From NCBI GenBank assembly GCA_004764695.1, contig SMSO01000014.1, positions 4,804,845 to 4,868,844 on the forward strand: DNA of 64,000 nucleotides, given 5' to 3'. A program made the translations under genes and the position numbers. The notes under the pieces are model-generated. The model was given only the letters and a program-made list of their open reading frames with translations, was not told the origin of the DNA and did not search any database. The stretch's first letter is position 1. Every line of letters begins with the position of its first letter. Positions 11,601 to 23,788 of the stretch are shown piece by piece. This DNA is from Schizochytrium sp. TIO01 (taxonomy: Eukaryota; Sar; Bigyra; Thraustochytrida; Thraustochytriidae).

Positions 11601-13844
11601 TTTTGTTACTCTAGACAAAGGAAAAACAAAAAAATAAAAAACTATCGAGGAGCATTTTCTACTTGGTTAATTTGACAATGACAAGCACTGTCAAAACAAA
11701 GGCCCTTTTTAGCATCTATTTAAATTTCTCTGCAGCTTTGGAGTAAACGATTTAGTCGATGCTTCGATCCTCTTTCTTATACAACTTCATTCGCAAATTT
11801 GCTTTAACTATGAAAGGCACCAAAACTCGCACAGAGCAAAACATGTCACTATGAGCTGCGAAGAAGCAACACCCAGAATCAGTCTTCAGATAGAGTTCCA
11901 AGCTCCCTGCCGCCTTCGTATCATTTTGGATTCTCATGTCCTTAGACTGGTTTTCTCCTTTTCTTTTGTATTTCTTATTCTTCCATTATCAATGGTATGT
12001 TGTAAAACTGTATTCGCTACTCTACTGACCAACAGAAAAGGGTGTAATGAAGGCTGTGGGTGCATAAGCATAGCACTCGATTTTCCATCATCATCGTCAT
12101 CATCATCCCATGTCCTGAAGGGATGTCAGGATTGATTTTAAAATTGGTTTCTAACTACTACTACATGGCGCTTATAATCTCCATGCCTAACTACTTAAGT
12201 ACTTTGCACATTCAGCATGCTGCCTACGTACTAGGTGAACAATCTATGAAATATTATATCTAGTTCTGCAGTAAAGTGAGCGAGGACCCCAACTTCTACC
12301 AAGCTCGTTTCGGAAGAAGAGAATAATCAAATCAAATAGATATTGAAATAAACATCCAAAATGAACTTTTTAAATCTAAAAAAAGGCACGCGACCAATTT
12401 AGATAAATAATAAATGAATGTTTTCTGTAATAATTGATTACTTTGGTTAATAAGCTGGTTGCAAAACTAAGCACACAAAGGCCTCCTGACAAGCTTTTCC
12501 AATCGACGATGTGGTGATGCTGTGACTAATGAATTAGATTCGTGGCATTTTGCTGCATATGCCGCGGGCTTCTTGCAAGGCCAAATAGTTAAGTTGGCAG
12601 TAGTATATACGAAAAGGAGCACAAAACCACTCCCTCCGTATACTAACATGCTTACCCCAAGTGCAAAATGCCTATGCGATCTAATCGTCTATAAACAAGG
12701 TGTCTGGGCTTGAGAAATAGTTAAAGAAGATAAAACTCCAGGCTTCCAAGTTGTAAGCTGGAATGGCAGACTAAGCTGGTGTAAGCATTTGGTCAGTCCA
12801 CCCATTTTAGATCCTACATTTTGTTGCAGCGATGGTTCTTCTACAACGCGCTGCGGTATTACCGCTGTCATAAAACAGCAGAGTATCAAGTGATTGTTTT
12901 GACTTGACTTTTGTTTTTGTTTTGTTTTTAAAGTTAATTTTTTAAAACTTAGTACCTGACTACAGCAGGGATATGTATAGCTTCTATCAGCCTGACCACT
13001 TAGCTAAATAAGTGGCTGCCTCAAGTTGGCCATTAAGTTCACTCGCTCACCCATTCATTGCTGTTCATTCCTTTCCAGCCATCCTACCCGTATGGCCGAA
13101 ATACAGTAAACCTGTAGGGGTAGGTACCTGCCTAGGGTTTAGCATTGGGGTGCGAAAACGCCCAAAAAGATTTCAAGTCATCGTAAATATCTTCTTTGTC
13201 TTTCAGAGTCTTTCATCTTTGATTTGCATGGACAACCGACCAGGATCCTAAGGCTTAAATAAAAATAAACAAAAGTAGAAAATGTATTTTAAGATTTTAA
13301 AAATATGTAAAAATGTTCCTTTACATTTAGTTGGTGGGAGTACCTGGGTAGTAGAGTAGGTACCTACCTAAATGCATATTTGGGCGATGCATTTTCAGCA
13401 CAAGAAAATATCATTGGACTAGACGCCGAGAACAAACGATTGAGAGATCATACACTACTATTCAAATTTTCACATCGACTGTCCTGCTTTGAGTGATCTA
13501 TCTACTAGTAGTAGATATACTAATTCCTATTGCGTGCCACGAGACGAAAGGGAAGCAATGTATACTTTCTTCTGTAAAGTGTAAAGAAAAACTTCATTAA
13601 AAGAGAGGAAAGCTTTCAGTGTGAATGGACAGAATCCGAGGCTCCTACGGCTCGCTAAATACGCACTACAGGTTTGAATGTTTGTCTCACAGCTAGCAAT
13701 TTGCACTGAGACAAATTCATAACTATATGTCGGCCTTGCGGCCTCACGAAATCATCACCCTGAAGGTTGCTGCTCTACGTGGTCGGTCTTCTTGCTGATA
13801 GCAGCGAAGTGAGAGAAGGTCACTACATCTTACCCTTGTGCAGA
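5685..13844. other. About 8.1-kb AT-rich gene desert
   Basis: No supportable gene is seen on either strand. The open frames present (at most about 95 codons) lack domains and mostly begin at random ATGs. Unlike other spacers here it is almost free of microsatellites and looks like unique AT-rich sequence. Short motifs around TAGGTACCTA recur at about 13120 and 13365. It could hold decayed mobile elements, non-coding RNAs or a chromosomal structural region; nothing in the bases decides this. Confidence 0.55.
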
Positions 13845-16800
13845 ATGCGTAGCATTCGTGGATATCTGATTTCCATTGCCATCATTTCAACCTTGACATG
13901 GTTGGACAAAACCCCAAAAGCTTTTGCCAAATCAGAGCTGAGGCGTCGAAGGCTTGCAGAGAGCAGACTTGATTCGTGCGTAGCAGTTGAAGACCAACTT
14001 ATTCTTCCGGCGGGAATAGTCTGCCAAGAAAATGTAGTAGCAGACGCAGGCGGAGGTGAAGCCTCTACTGATGCCTGCTGCGGCGACCTTGGCGTAGCTC
14101 AAAGAACAGATTTACGACGTTTTCTTCAGGATATCTCTTTAGGAGAGCAGTGCAGAACGCAATATTTTGATAAACCTTTCTGCCCCCAATCGCAAAATTG
14201 CGTCCCAGCAAGAACAAACATTTCCATTGAGTTTAGTTTCATATCCGCGAGCGAAGGAACATCTTGCTGCTCTACTTGCCAATGCTGGGGTGATCCATAT
14301 TGTGTAGACTTCGTTGGAGAAAAGGATGAATGGGTTATTTGTGACTCGCGTAATAAAGAAACATGCGAACAACAGCGCAGTCGTTGCAACAAGCGCACCT
14401 ATGATCATCTAGGTGAACATTGTGAATTTGTCCGAACAAGTGGATTGGTTGGAGTATCGGGAGAGCCATGGAGGTCGTGGGATCTTGATGGCAGTCCGTG
14501 TCAAAGTGTCTCTATTTGGACAGGTAATACCAGTGTCCCTAGGCCGCAAATGGAGATGTATGGTCGCAATGGATACCATGTAGAGCTGATCCTTGGAGAG
14601 CGTGGAGTTATCACCGATACCCAAATTACGAATTCTGACAATTACGTTTATGTTTTGAATGCGCAAGAGTGTCTTGAAAATCCAGATGTATCTGCATGGT
14701 CGATTCTTAACGATACTGTTACAGCCATACCTGATGGCTGGACCGTGCACGTACTATCACAGTACGAAGTCCAATGGCGTGTATTCTCGGCAAATGAGCG
14801 TGTTTTCGCCAATATCACATGTGTTAAACTTGCGGAGCGTGCTCGTCAAGATATCACAATTATTGATACGCAAGACACAAACACTACAAGCAATTCTTTG
14901 TCTGGTTACTGCCCCAGCGGTATCATTGATGAACGTGTAGCTGCAGAGGAACGTGGGCAAAAAAATACTTTGGAAATTGCACACAGCGATCACTGTATTA
15001 CTCAGGAAATTGGCGAGTGCGGAGCCGCCTGTAAGTCCTTTGTTACACAAGAATGCATCGTTGACTATAACCTTGATCGCAATGTTGAATACTGGTGCTC
15101 CAACACAGACTTTTCTATGTTACAGGTACCCCTTACTGCTGATGAGTGTGTAGATATGATTCTCCCTTCAGGTAACTCGGAATCTTGTAATTCAACAGCT
15201 TGGGCAGACATTATCTGCAGAGTCGACGCCAAACTTCTCGGCAATAATGAACAGTATGAAAAATGTTACTCTACAATTGCAGAGTTCGGTTTTATGCAAT
15301 ACTATCGGGAACGACTTGCTCTTAATTTGACTTCTCACTTGCCAACTGCACCTTATGAACCGGTATCATGTGCCTCTAGCACAAACAATTATGGTTTGCA
15401 AGTGTCAGAATGTGAGCGTGGCGTTTCTGTTGACTATTATGACTCAGAATCAGAAACCTGGATACAAGCTTTTTTTATTCCAGAAAACTTCCCGCCTTGC
15501 AATGGCGAAATTAATATCGATGGTTCAGTTTACCCAGAACTCCTACAAAATCAATTCAGACTATCGCAATGTTCTATTCTTGAATCCAAGTGTCAGATTC
15601 AAAACTCATGCCAGCCTGTTGTAGGTTTTTCTGCATCCTATCAATTTACGGCTCAAGGAGACCCTTGCCCACCGACGCAATCCCCAACTAATGCTCCCAC
15701 AGATGCTCCCACTGGGGTACCTACAGTTGCACCAACTAACACTCCTACAAATCCACCTACTGATGTTCCCACAAATGCTCCTACTGATGCTCCCACGGAT
15801 GCACCAACTGATGCACCTACCAATGCTCCTACTGATGCACCAACCGATGCTCCTACTGACGCTCCCACGGATGCGCCAACTGATGCTCCTACTGACGCTC
15901 CCACGGATGCACCAACTAATGCTCCTACTGACGCTCCCACGGATGCACCAACTGATGCTCCTACTGATGCGCCAACTGATGCTCCTACTGACGCTCCCAC
16001 GGATGCACCAACTGATGCTCCCACGGATTCGCCAACTAATGCTCCCACGGATGCACCAACTGATGCACCTACCAATGCTCCTACTGATGCACCAACCGAT
16101 GCTCCTACTGACGCTCCCACGGATGCGCCAACTGATGCTCCTACTGACGCTCCCACGGATGCACCAACTAATGCTCCTACTGACGCTCCCACGGATGCAC
16201 CAACTGATGCTCCTACTGATGCGCCAACTGATGCTCCTACTGACGCTCCCACGGATGCACCAACTGATGCTCCCACGGATTCGCCAACTGATGCTCCCAC
16301 GGATGCACCAACTGATGCTCCCACGGATTCGCCAACTAATGCTCCCACGGATGCACCAACTGATGCTCCTACTGACGCTCCCACGGATGCACCAACTAAT
16401 GCTCCTACTGACGCTCCCACGGATGTACCAACTGATGCTCCTACTGATGCGCCAACTGATGCTCCTACTGACGCTCCCACGGATGCACCAACTGATGCTC
16501 CCACGGATTCGCCAACTAATGCTCCCACGGATGCACCAACTGATGCTCCTACTGACGCTCCCACGGATGCACCAACTAATGCTCCTACTGACGCTCCCAC
16601 GGATGCTCCTACTGACGCTCCCACGGATGCACCAACTAATGCTCCTACTGACGCCCCCACGAATGCACCAACTAATGCTCCTACTGACGCTCCCACGGAT
16701 GCACCAACTAATGCGCCAACTAATGCTCCTACTGTTGCTCCCACCGAAAGCCCGACGACGGATTCTCCTCCGGTGACAGCTGGTCCAACTGTTCCTCCAA

Positions 16801-17796
16801 ATAACCCACCAGCTACTTGTCCTGAACGGGAACTCGATATTTTTTGGATCGTTGACAACAGTGGGTCGATTGAAAGTAATGGAGCTGAAAGTCTTCAGAG
16901 TTTGTTACCTCAAATCGCCAGAGCTTATAATCTCAGTCAAAGCATGACCCGATTTGGAGGTCTTCTTTTCTCAGAGACAGTTTTGTTTATTAATGGTGAA
17001 GTAGAGGTGACATCACCTCTGGGAGACGGTCCTGACTTGTAAGTTTCTTGCTTTCATACTTTGAAGGTTGTGGATCTTCCTTCAATTCCAAAGTCCAGTT
17101 TAGAGTCGAAATTAAAGCACTCACAAACATACTAACACACACCTTCCTTTCCTTGTAATATTGAGTGTCAACAGGAGCAAAGCTGGGCGTCCATTCTACT
17201 TTGATGAAGACGAATCGATAAATACAGATGCTGCGTTTGACAACTTTTCTTCTGCTATCTCATCTGACTCTTACACAAATACTCCCCAAGCAATACAAGC
17301 GGCATACTATATGATGAATAGCTCAGAGGCAGAAGGAGGAGTACGCCGTTCAACCGACGTTGTTCGAATTGTAGTTCTCCTGACAGATGGTAACCCAAAT
17401 CAACGTTGGGAGACTGATTGCGGTGACATCAAAGTTAAAACTAAACATGGCACGGGTACTGCCTTTGATCCAAAAGACATTGCGTGCACAGAATATCAAG
17501 CAGCTCGCCTGATCAATGACTTCAATGCATATTTGGTGTACGTGAGGATTGGCAGTGAAATTGACGAAAACTTCCTTAGCTATTGCGTAGATGAAAACGA
17601 GCCGTTGAAGGAAGGTGGACCATCGGCCATCCGATCGATTAATTCGACTTTTGATCAACTACAATATACTATTGACGAGATTGTTAATGCAACATGTATT
17701 GATGAGGTTTTCGCAGTTTCACCCGGAGTAACTTTTAGATTCGACTTGGTTGATGAATGCCGAGCTTATATCCGAAAGGAGAATAAAAATAACTAG
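13845..17796 (+). CDS. Secreted vWA-domain protein with long PTDA repeat stalk (two exons)
   Basis: Probable secreted or cell-surface adhesin-like protein of about 1271-1274 residues, joined from 13845-17038 and 17166 (or 17175)-17796. The ATG at 13845 gives a signal peptide: basic MRSIRG, hydrophobic YLISIAIISTLTWL, cleavage probably after AFA. An earlier frame opening is only TTG. Residues about 40-605 are Cys-rich with no named domain. Residues about 607-965 are tetrapeptide repeats PTDA, PTNA and PTDS, likely an extended O-glycosylatable stalk. The C-terminus is a von Willebrand A domain: metal-site DNSGS at residues 1004-1008 in exon 1 and LLTDG in exon 2, so the intron interrupts the domain. 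vWA domains bind protein or matrix ligands through a divalent metal. No transmembrane or GPI signal is visible at the C-terminus. The ligand is unknown. Confidence 0.88.
15664..16740 (+). repeat. 12-bp tandem array coding for PTDA/PTNA repeats, with higher-order copies
   Basis: About 90 in-frame copies of a 12-bp unit encode Pro-Thr-Asp/Asn-Ala/Ser. Longer blocks are duplicated: a block near 15821 recurs 252 bp later (21 units) near 16073, and the text at 16321 recurs 180 bp later (15 units) at 16501 with at least 60 identical bases. This pattern indicates recent unequal exchange or slippage. The reverse strand and another plus frame are also open across the array, as expected for a 12-bp unit lacking stops. 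Confidence 0.95.
17039..17174 (+). other. Spliceosomal intron in the vWA gene
   Basis: The donor is GTAAGT at 17039. A consensus branch site TACTAAC lies at 17130-17136, followed by a pyrimidine-rich stretch. Two acceptor AGs, ending at 17165 and 17174, are 9 nt apart and both keep the frame, changing the protein by three residues. Splicing joins the two halves of the vWA domain. Confidence 0.9.
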
Positions 17797-18005
17797 CCAG
17801 ATCTTTAGGCTTTTGGATAACGTCATCCGATTTGGGAGGCTTCTAGCTGAATCTCAGAATAACATAACTAGATTACATAATCATTCTGCTTTGTGTCTTT
17901 TTACCCTAGATTCATAGAATACAGAACATCTTGACATTATGTCCATTGATGCATGCATTCGCTTATTGCTTGCACGTAGCTGGAAGCAAATAGCCACGGC
18001 CCTGC

Positions 18006-19259
18006 TCAGTTTGGGACCCGATGATCGATCATTCTGTCTAAGCTAGCGTCTAGGTTTTTAATTAATGTGCTCTGAGACTCAATTGTTGCATCTCGGCGTT
18101 TGATACGACCTTCTAAAGCACGGATTCGAGAACGGAGCTGTTCAATGAGAACATCCTTATGCGCTAGGTCCTGTTCGCCTTGTTTTGATTTGGATGCCCA
18201 TTTCTCTTCTATTGTTGCTGCAGTATTAATCCTGACTTCGTGAACTTGTTGTTTCAACTCACCAACTTGCTTTTTAAATGCTTCTGCGCGATCCTTAGCC
18301 AGCTGCAAATCTCGACGCTGTGCTGTCCGTTCTTGGTCCAATTGATTTTGCAAGTTGCGGTCCCTTGCTTCCACCTGTCGCGTCTTCTGCTCTCGAATAG
18401 TTGCTTTGCGACGAAACTCTTCTATTTCACGTTCGTAGTACTCCATCTTCGCTCGTAACTGGGCTTCACACGCATGGTATCCTTGCGATCGTTGAGTATT
18501 TTCCCGTTCTCGTGCCTCAAGTTGTGCTACCCTCGTGGTTTGATCCTTGAGACGAGCAAGTGAAAGTGACAATGCCGCTGCTTGTGATTTGCGTTCTGCT
18601 GCTGCTCTTTTGCGTTCTTCCCTAAGAGCCTTTTGTTCGTCCTTCAAACGTTCTTCCAGTGCTTTCACCTTCGCCTTCACGGACTCCCAATGTGACTCTT
18701 TAACCTTTTCACCAGCTTTGCGACTTCGTTCCAGCGCCTCCAAAAGCTCTTCACTACGATCTTGTTCTCGTTGAAGTGCCTCTCCAAGCTTCTCTTGATT
18801 CCTTTCAAGTTCAAAGATTTGGTCTTGGCGGTCTGTCAGCTCCTGTGAAAGCCCTTCCACCTCTATCCGGGATTCTCCCAAATCTCGCATGTTCTCTTGA
18901 AGCCTGTTAGTTAGCTGACCGACCTGTGCACGGAGGTCTTCAATTTCGGTCTCAAGTTCGTTTCTTGTCGCACGCTCACGTTCCCGGACCTCATCGAGCT
19001 CACGAGCAAGGAGCTCACGAGCCTCGCTCAGTGCCTCTTGCGAGTTTCTGCGGCCCTCACGACGCTTCTTGTGTGCATCCTCAAGGCTGCGGAGGCTATC
19101 CTCGACAAAGTCACTACCACCCAAATTGTCGGGGCGCCTCAAGAACACTTCAGACGGATCCTCTGGCACGCTATGACGAGCTTTAGGGCCATTACGAGCT
19201 GACGTCGTTGCGTATGTGTTGAAGCGACCACCCTCGTTGGGCCGCTCCAAAGCCATCAT
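18006..19259 (-). CDS. Coiled-coil protein, function unknown
   Basis: The ATG at 19259 gives 417 residues; the frame is open 18 bp further only to a TTG. After a polar N-terminus of about 50 residues, nearly the whole protein (about 60-410) is Glu/Lys/Arg/Gln-rich with heptad character, a long parallel-type coiled coil with no catalytic domain. Candidate roles are centrosome/basal body, cilium or cytoskeletal scaffold, which would fit a zoospore-forming protist, but no family motif is recognised. It is convergent with the vWA gene, with about 210 bp between the stops. Confidence 0.85.
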   Translation of the reverse strand: MMALERPNEGGRFNTYATTSARNGPKARHSVPEDPSEVFLRRPDNLGGSDFVEDSLRSLEDAHKKRREGRRNSQEALSEARELLARELDEVRERERATRNELETEIEDLRAQVGQLTNRLQENMRDLGESRIEVEGLSQELTDRQDQIFELERNQEKLGEALQREQDRSEELLEALERSRKAGEKVKESHWESVKAKVKALEERLKDEQKALREERKRAAAERKSQAAALSLSLARLKDQTTRVAQLEARERENTQRSQGYHACEAQLRAKMEYYEREIEEFRRKATIREQKTRQVEARDRNLQNQLDQERTAQRRDLQLAKDRAEAFKKQVGELKQQVHEVRINTAATIEEKWASKSKQGEQDLAHKDVLIEQLRSRIRALEGRIKRRDATIESQSTLIKNLDASLDRMIDHRVPN

Positions 19260-21778
19260 GGGTAGCCTCGCGTACAATAACAGTACAATAGCTCTCCCAA
19301 GAACCGCAGGGAGACCCGTGCTGAAAGTAGGGGCCTAAATTCTTTCTGGACGCTGCAAAAGTGCCTTCGCGCTCCTGGCGATTTGCAGGGAAGAGGTTCG
19401 AGTTTCTGTAGAATACCTCCAAAGAAAAGAGAACATTTTTAGAGGTCTATATAATTCACTATATGGCGAGTCCTTTGGAGGAACAGATCAAAGATGGGAA
19501 AAAGGGAATTAGAGTTTAGTGTAACACAGCTGTACGACTGCCCATGGCACTACCAACGGCTCGATGGTCACAAAGGACAGATTTGTTTCAAGAAATATCT
19601 GGTGAGATTGGTTAGAACGAAATTGAAAGCTAAATCTTGCAGACCATGGGTCAAGTTGCAAATGGATCCATTGTTGAACACTGTTGCATTCTTAATCTAG
19701 AAAAAACGATAGTAACAAATAAGTCAGGCATTTAATTTACTGTGGCATACACTATGTCGCATCTTTTGTGAAGGTAAGCAAATATGCGCTAACACTGTAT
19801 AGTTGGGAGCAATTGAGAGCGGTTATATCTGGTATCAACATTCATTTGGTGGATAATATGTTGGGATAGAGCTACTCCCGACAATTTGATGGTGCAAATA
19901 GTTCTTGTCTCTATTGCGATCAGTTAAATTACATTGCCGTGAGAGATCCCTCCTCACACTAATCAAACTGGGGCTTCATTGGATTTTAAGTTAAATGTTC
20001 GATTTCATATAAAAATTTAACTTTGCAGACAGAAAACCATCGTCATCCTCAGAATGTTGGTATATGATCCAAATTTGCAAAGAAAAAAAGCCTAGAATAG
20101 CATCAAAATCCCGATCATACCAACACTTCCACCCACAAACTCTCACTTTGTTTACGCATACCCACACGATCAAGCCACTTCGATGAGCTCTGCGCATTTC
20201 CCATTACCATACTACCTCATCGTGTACGACCTAATATATCTTTATGCGCCTCCTTGCAACATTTCTTTGAACATAGACCTGTAAGACGCTACACATTCTT
20301 CGCCCTTGAGGAACGAATTCATCCTCCTCAACAGTTGGACTCTCGATGCATTATCACATCCACTCATCCCTATTATCTTATCCATCTCCACTTCTTCCCC
20401 ACCTGAGCTCTGCCTTTGTCCACTGTGCCTAAAACCTCCTCAATTCTAGTTTCGATCCCCTCATTCATCCTACGTTTACTCTCCCAATTCATGCCGCCTT
20501 CCCCTTTCTAAGACCCCGCTACCCTCACCTATCATTCCTTACCAGTCACATAACCTTTCTTAGGGACTTTCGATAGATATCCCAGGTCCCGCGCCTTGTG
20601 CTGACCCTAAGGAGTGGGTACCGTACACAACATCAGCATTACTAGTATTAAAATAAATAGTGTATAGTCCAGGTTTGGTAACATATTGGTTAATTTAAAA
20701 CAAGACCCCGTATAAACTTATCGAAAATATATACGACTGACGTGGGGTCTTAAGAGGTAGTGTATTGTGCACACAAAGATAGCTTTCCTTCCCTCGTTGA
20801 GGAGGGGCTTACTATGAGACCTTAAGTACTCGTAATGAGTAGAAAGAAAGAATATTGAACAATAGTGGACCAGTTTGATCGAGCCGAGTTCTCTGCAGAA
20901 AGAGAGAGAGGAAGAGAGAGAGGGGTGTATAGGACCTGCTTGGAGGCCTCTCTGGAGTGTGCTCCTCTGATGTGAAGCGGGTCGAGCGAGCAATTTTTGG
21001 CTGATTGAGTGCGCTTTTCGCTATTATGCTTTGTTAAACATTTTTCACCCTTCGTGTTTCTTTCCTCAGCTTTCTTTTGTCTCTGCTGAGAAAAGGTTTC
21101 TTTTCATTCTTTTCCTTTTCAAGAGGAAAAGGTGTTGATTGATTATCTATTGATAAGGTGACGAAATATGGAGTTTACTATCTTTCAATGGAATAAAAAA
21201 CAAGAAAGAATGATATTTTATGGTATTCTTTGCTTTCTTTTGGCTTTTGCTTTTCTTTCTCATTTGACCGCCCTCGAAGACGCAGTCGTCTCGGATCAGA
21301 CAGACTACGAATCAATCCTCCACTCCGGCGAGCTACCGAGCTGGTCGCCGGTCGCACGCGAACCTCGTACTGATTCTGCAGCGCTGGAAGCTTGCCCTAG
21401 GCTGCGGAGCGGTAAGCCGAAAGAGCGACGGCGAGACAGCTCATCGGTCTATCTAAATATCAATTTGTCACTATCTACGTATCCATCCATCCATCTCCAG
21501 AGATAGACAGCCGGCTCTCGAGCGTGCGCACACAGAGGACGTTCTTGTGGAGGGTATAGACCTAGCGACCTTCATCTCCTTCGCGGGTATTATCCACATC
21601 CACTGAGACCTGGCCGAATAAATTGTGTACGGGTAGTATATACATAATCTCCTGTGAATAGATCGCAGAAAGATATCGATTGTGACATTTGCACAACACA
21701 GTACATCGACAAGGAGATTCGCAAGGGAACGCTATCGTTAACAGGTACTTCAGATCTTCAAAGTAATCAACAACGAAA
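19260..21778. other. Intergenic between the coiled-coil gene and Arp2
   Basis: About 2.5 kb with no supportable gene. It presumably contains divergent promoters for the coiled-coil gene and Arp2. The segment at about 20160-20640 is C-rich on the plus strand; 20900-20930 is a GA-rich tract. Small open frames (19494-19700, 20718-20993, 21168-21506) have no recognisable features. Confidence 0.5.
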
Positions 21779-22942
21779 ATGTCGGACGTTGTAGTTTGTG
21801 ATAATGGTACTGGATTTGTGAAGGTCGGCTATGCCGGCACGAACTTCCCCGAGGGCGTTTTCCCTAGTATGGTGGGTCGTCCTCAGCTTCGCGCTGAGAT
21901 GGAGTCCATCGAAGGCACTGAGCTCAAGGACGTCATGTGCGGAGATGAAGCCGCTGCTGTACGCTTTGCTCTTCGAATTGGCTACCCCGTGGAGAACGGT
22001 ATTGTGCAGAACTGGGAGGATATGAACTACTTGTGGGACTACACCTTCCACGACAAGCTCAAGCTTGACCCTGCTGGCAAGAAGATTATGCTTACGGAGG
22101 CTCCCCTTAACCCGACTGCCAACCGTAAGATCACCATTGAGACTATGTTCGAACGCTATGGGTTTGAGGGCGCTCACATGGCTATTCAGGCTATGCTCGT
22201 GCTCTACGCTCAAGGTCTCCTGACCGGTGTTGTCGTTGACAGTGGTGATGGTGTTACCCACGTCGTCCCTGTGTACGAAGGATTTGTCCCCGGCCACCTC
22301 ATTCGCCGTCTCAACGTCGCTGGTCGCCACATCACTCGCTACATGATCAAGCTTCTGCTCTTGCGCGGCTACTCTTTCAACCGCACTGCAGACTTTGAAA
22401 CTGTTCGCGAGATCAAGGAGAAGCTCGCTTATGTTGCACTCGACATCAACAAGGAGCGTGCCCTTGCGCAGGAGACTACCGTTCTCGTTGAGTCTTTTCA
22501 GCTTCCCGACGGCACTGTGATCAAGGCTGGTCGCGAGCGCTTCGAGGCCCCTGAGGCTCTCTTCCAGCCCAGCCTCGTGGATTGTGATGGTGAGGGTATC
22601 CCAGAGATGGTCTTCAACATGATCCAGGCCTCTGACATGGACTGTCGCGCTGATTATTACAAGCACATCGTCCTTTCTGGAGGATCCTCAATGTACCCCG
22701 GTCTTCCATCGCGTCTTGAGAAGGATATCCGCGAGCTTTACCTGAAGCACGTGCTCAAGGGTGATGTAAGCCGCATCAACCGCCTTAAGCTCCGTATTGA
22801 AGATCCCCCTCGGCGTAAGCACATGGTCTACCTTGGTGCCTCTGTGCTCGGTGACCTTATGCGTGACCGCGAGGAGTTCTGGATCATGCGCAGCGAGTAT
22901 GAGGAGAACGGCATTAGTAGATGCCTCGAAAAGCTCAAGTAA
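21779..22942 (+). CDS. ARP2: Actin-related protein 2 (Arp2) of the Arp2/3 complex
   Basis: Full-length, 387 residues, the usual size for Arp2. It begins with [21 protein letters not shown], the actin-fold phosphate-1 loop with Arp2-type wording, then PSMVGRP. The phosphate-2 loop is [19 protein letters not shown] and the adenosine-region motif is [19 protein letters not shown]. Arp2-specific wording includes [11 protein letters not shown] and the end region [19 protein letters not shown]. With Arp3 and five ARPC subunits it nucleates branched actin filaments at membranes and endocytic sites. It is intronless, with GC-rich codons. It is convergent with the pyrophosphatase gene. The assignment is firm. 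Confidence 0.97.
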   Translation: MSDVVVCDNGTGFVKVGYAGTNFPEGVFPSMVGRPQLRAEMESIEGTELKDVMCGDEAAAVRFALRIGYPVENGIVQNWEDMNYLWDYTFHDKLKLDPAGKKIMLTEAPLNPTANRKITIETMFERYGFEGAHMAIQAMLVLYAQGLLTGVVVDSGDGVTHVVPVYEGFVPGHLIRRLNVAGRHITRYMIKLLLLRGYSFNRTADFETVREIKEKLAYVALDINKERALAQETTVLVESFQLPDGTVIKAGRERFEAPEALFQPSLVDCDGEGIPEMVFNMIQASDMDCRADYYKHIVLSGGSSMYPGLPSRLEKDIRELYLKHVLKGDVSRINRLKLRIEDPPRRKHMVYLGASVLGDLMRDREEFWIMRSEYEENGISRCLEKLK

Positions 22943-23788
22943 GCTGCTGCACACACTACACTTTTTCTAATTGCTTGTCTTGCCTCTTACTCTGCGTTTA
23001 TACCTATCTGCACGATGCGTCTGCTACTACGATGGCAGCCATTTGACAAGAAGCTACAATCCAAATTTCACGAGAGAGGACTACGTTCCTTTACTTTTAT
23101 GTTGCATGTATGCACGCAACGCTAGTTTGTTTGAAACGACCCGATTGACAATCCATTTTGCCATCTTTACTTTTTTCATTCTCTGTAATGTTTTTGCACC
23201 TCTGATGTTTTGGTCTCGTGATGTGCAGCTGTGAAGTCTTTCTTCGCTGCCAACCTTGCAATCTTATATCATAAGTCACCTGACTCTTATTTAATATAGT
23301 GAAATACTTCTTACAAGAGGTTTGCACTTCCCCCCGCCTCACTGCCACTTCTCAAAACAAGCTAACCATGGGAGATTTGAAGAAACAATATGTTATCACC
23401 GAGACCAATGGTGCCTACTACTACCTTCTCTCAGTTTTGAAATACACGTAGTGAAAACCCAGTGCGATGCCTATGAATCAAAATTAAGATAGCCATAGCA
23501 AAATCTTTACTTTCCAAACAATCATTTGTGACTCCCTATTCGCATTAGTAAAGAGTTATGATGCTCAATTGCTTTATTGCGATGCTTTTGAGTGAATTGA
23601 CCGTTCCAAAATATTGAGGCTTTGGATTAAAACGCAACCTACTGTGAGTTTTTGTTTGTTTGCATATAAAAAGATCAATAGGCATAAAGATAGATAGGTA
23701 TGGTTGTTTCGTCTTTTACACTAGCTAATGAATTGGCTGCATCACTGCCTGCGTTTAAGCACGACAGAGTACTGGACGGCCATCCTGA
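22943..23788. other. Intergenic between convergent Arp2 and pyrophosphatase genes
   Basis: About 0.85 kb with the two 3' UTRs. Open frames at 22971-23348 are AT-rich and have no recognisable content. Nothing else is seen. Confidence 0.6.

Noticed and set aside
7496-12263. Short frames of 60-95 codons in the AT-rich desert
   Set aside because: Length is within chance for AT-rich DNA with random ATGs, and no domain, signal peptide or compositional support is visible.
15653-16858. Long minus-strand GASV-repeat frame and plus-strand Leu/Met/Pro-repeat frame
   Set aside because: Both arise automatically from the stop-free 12-bp unit of the PTDA array; the plus-strand frame with signal peptide and vWA domain is the real one.
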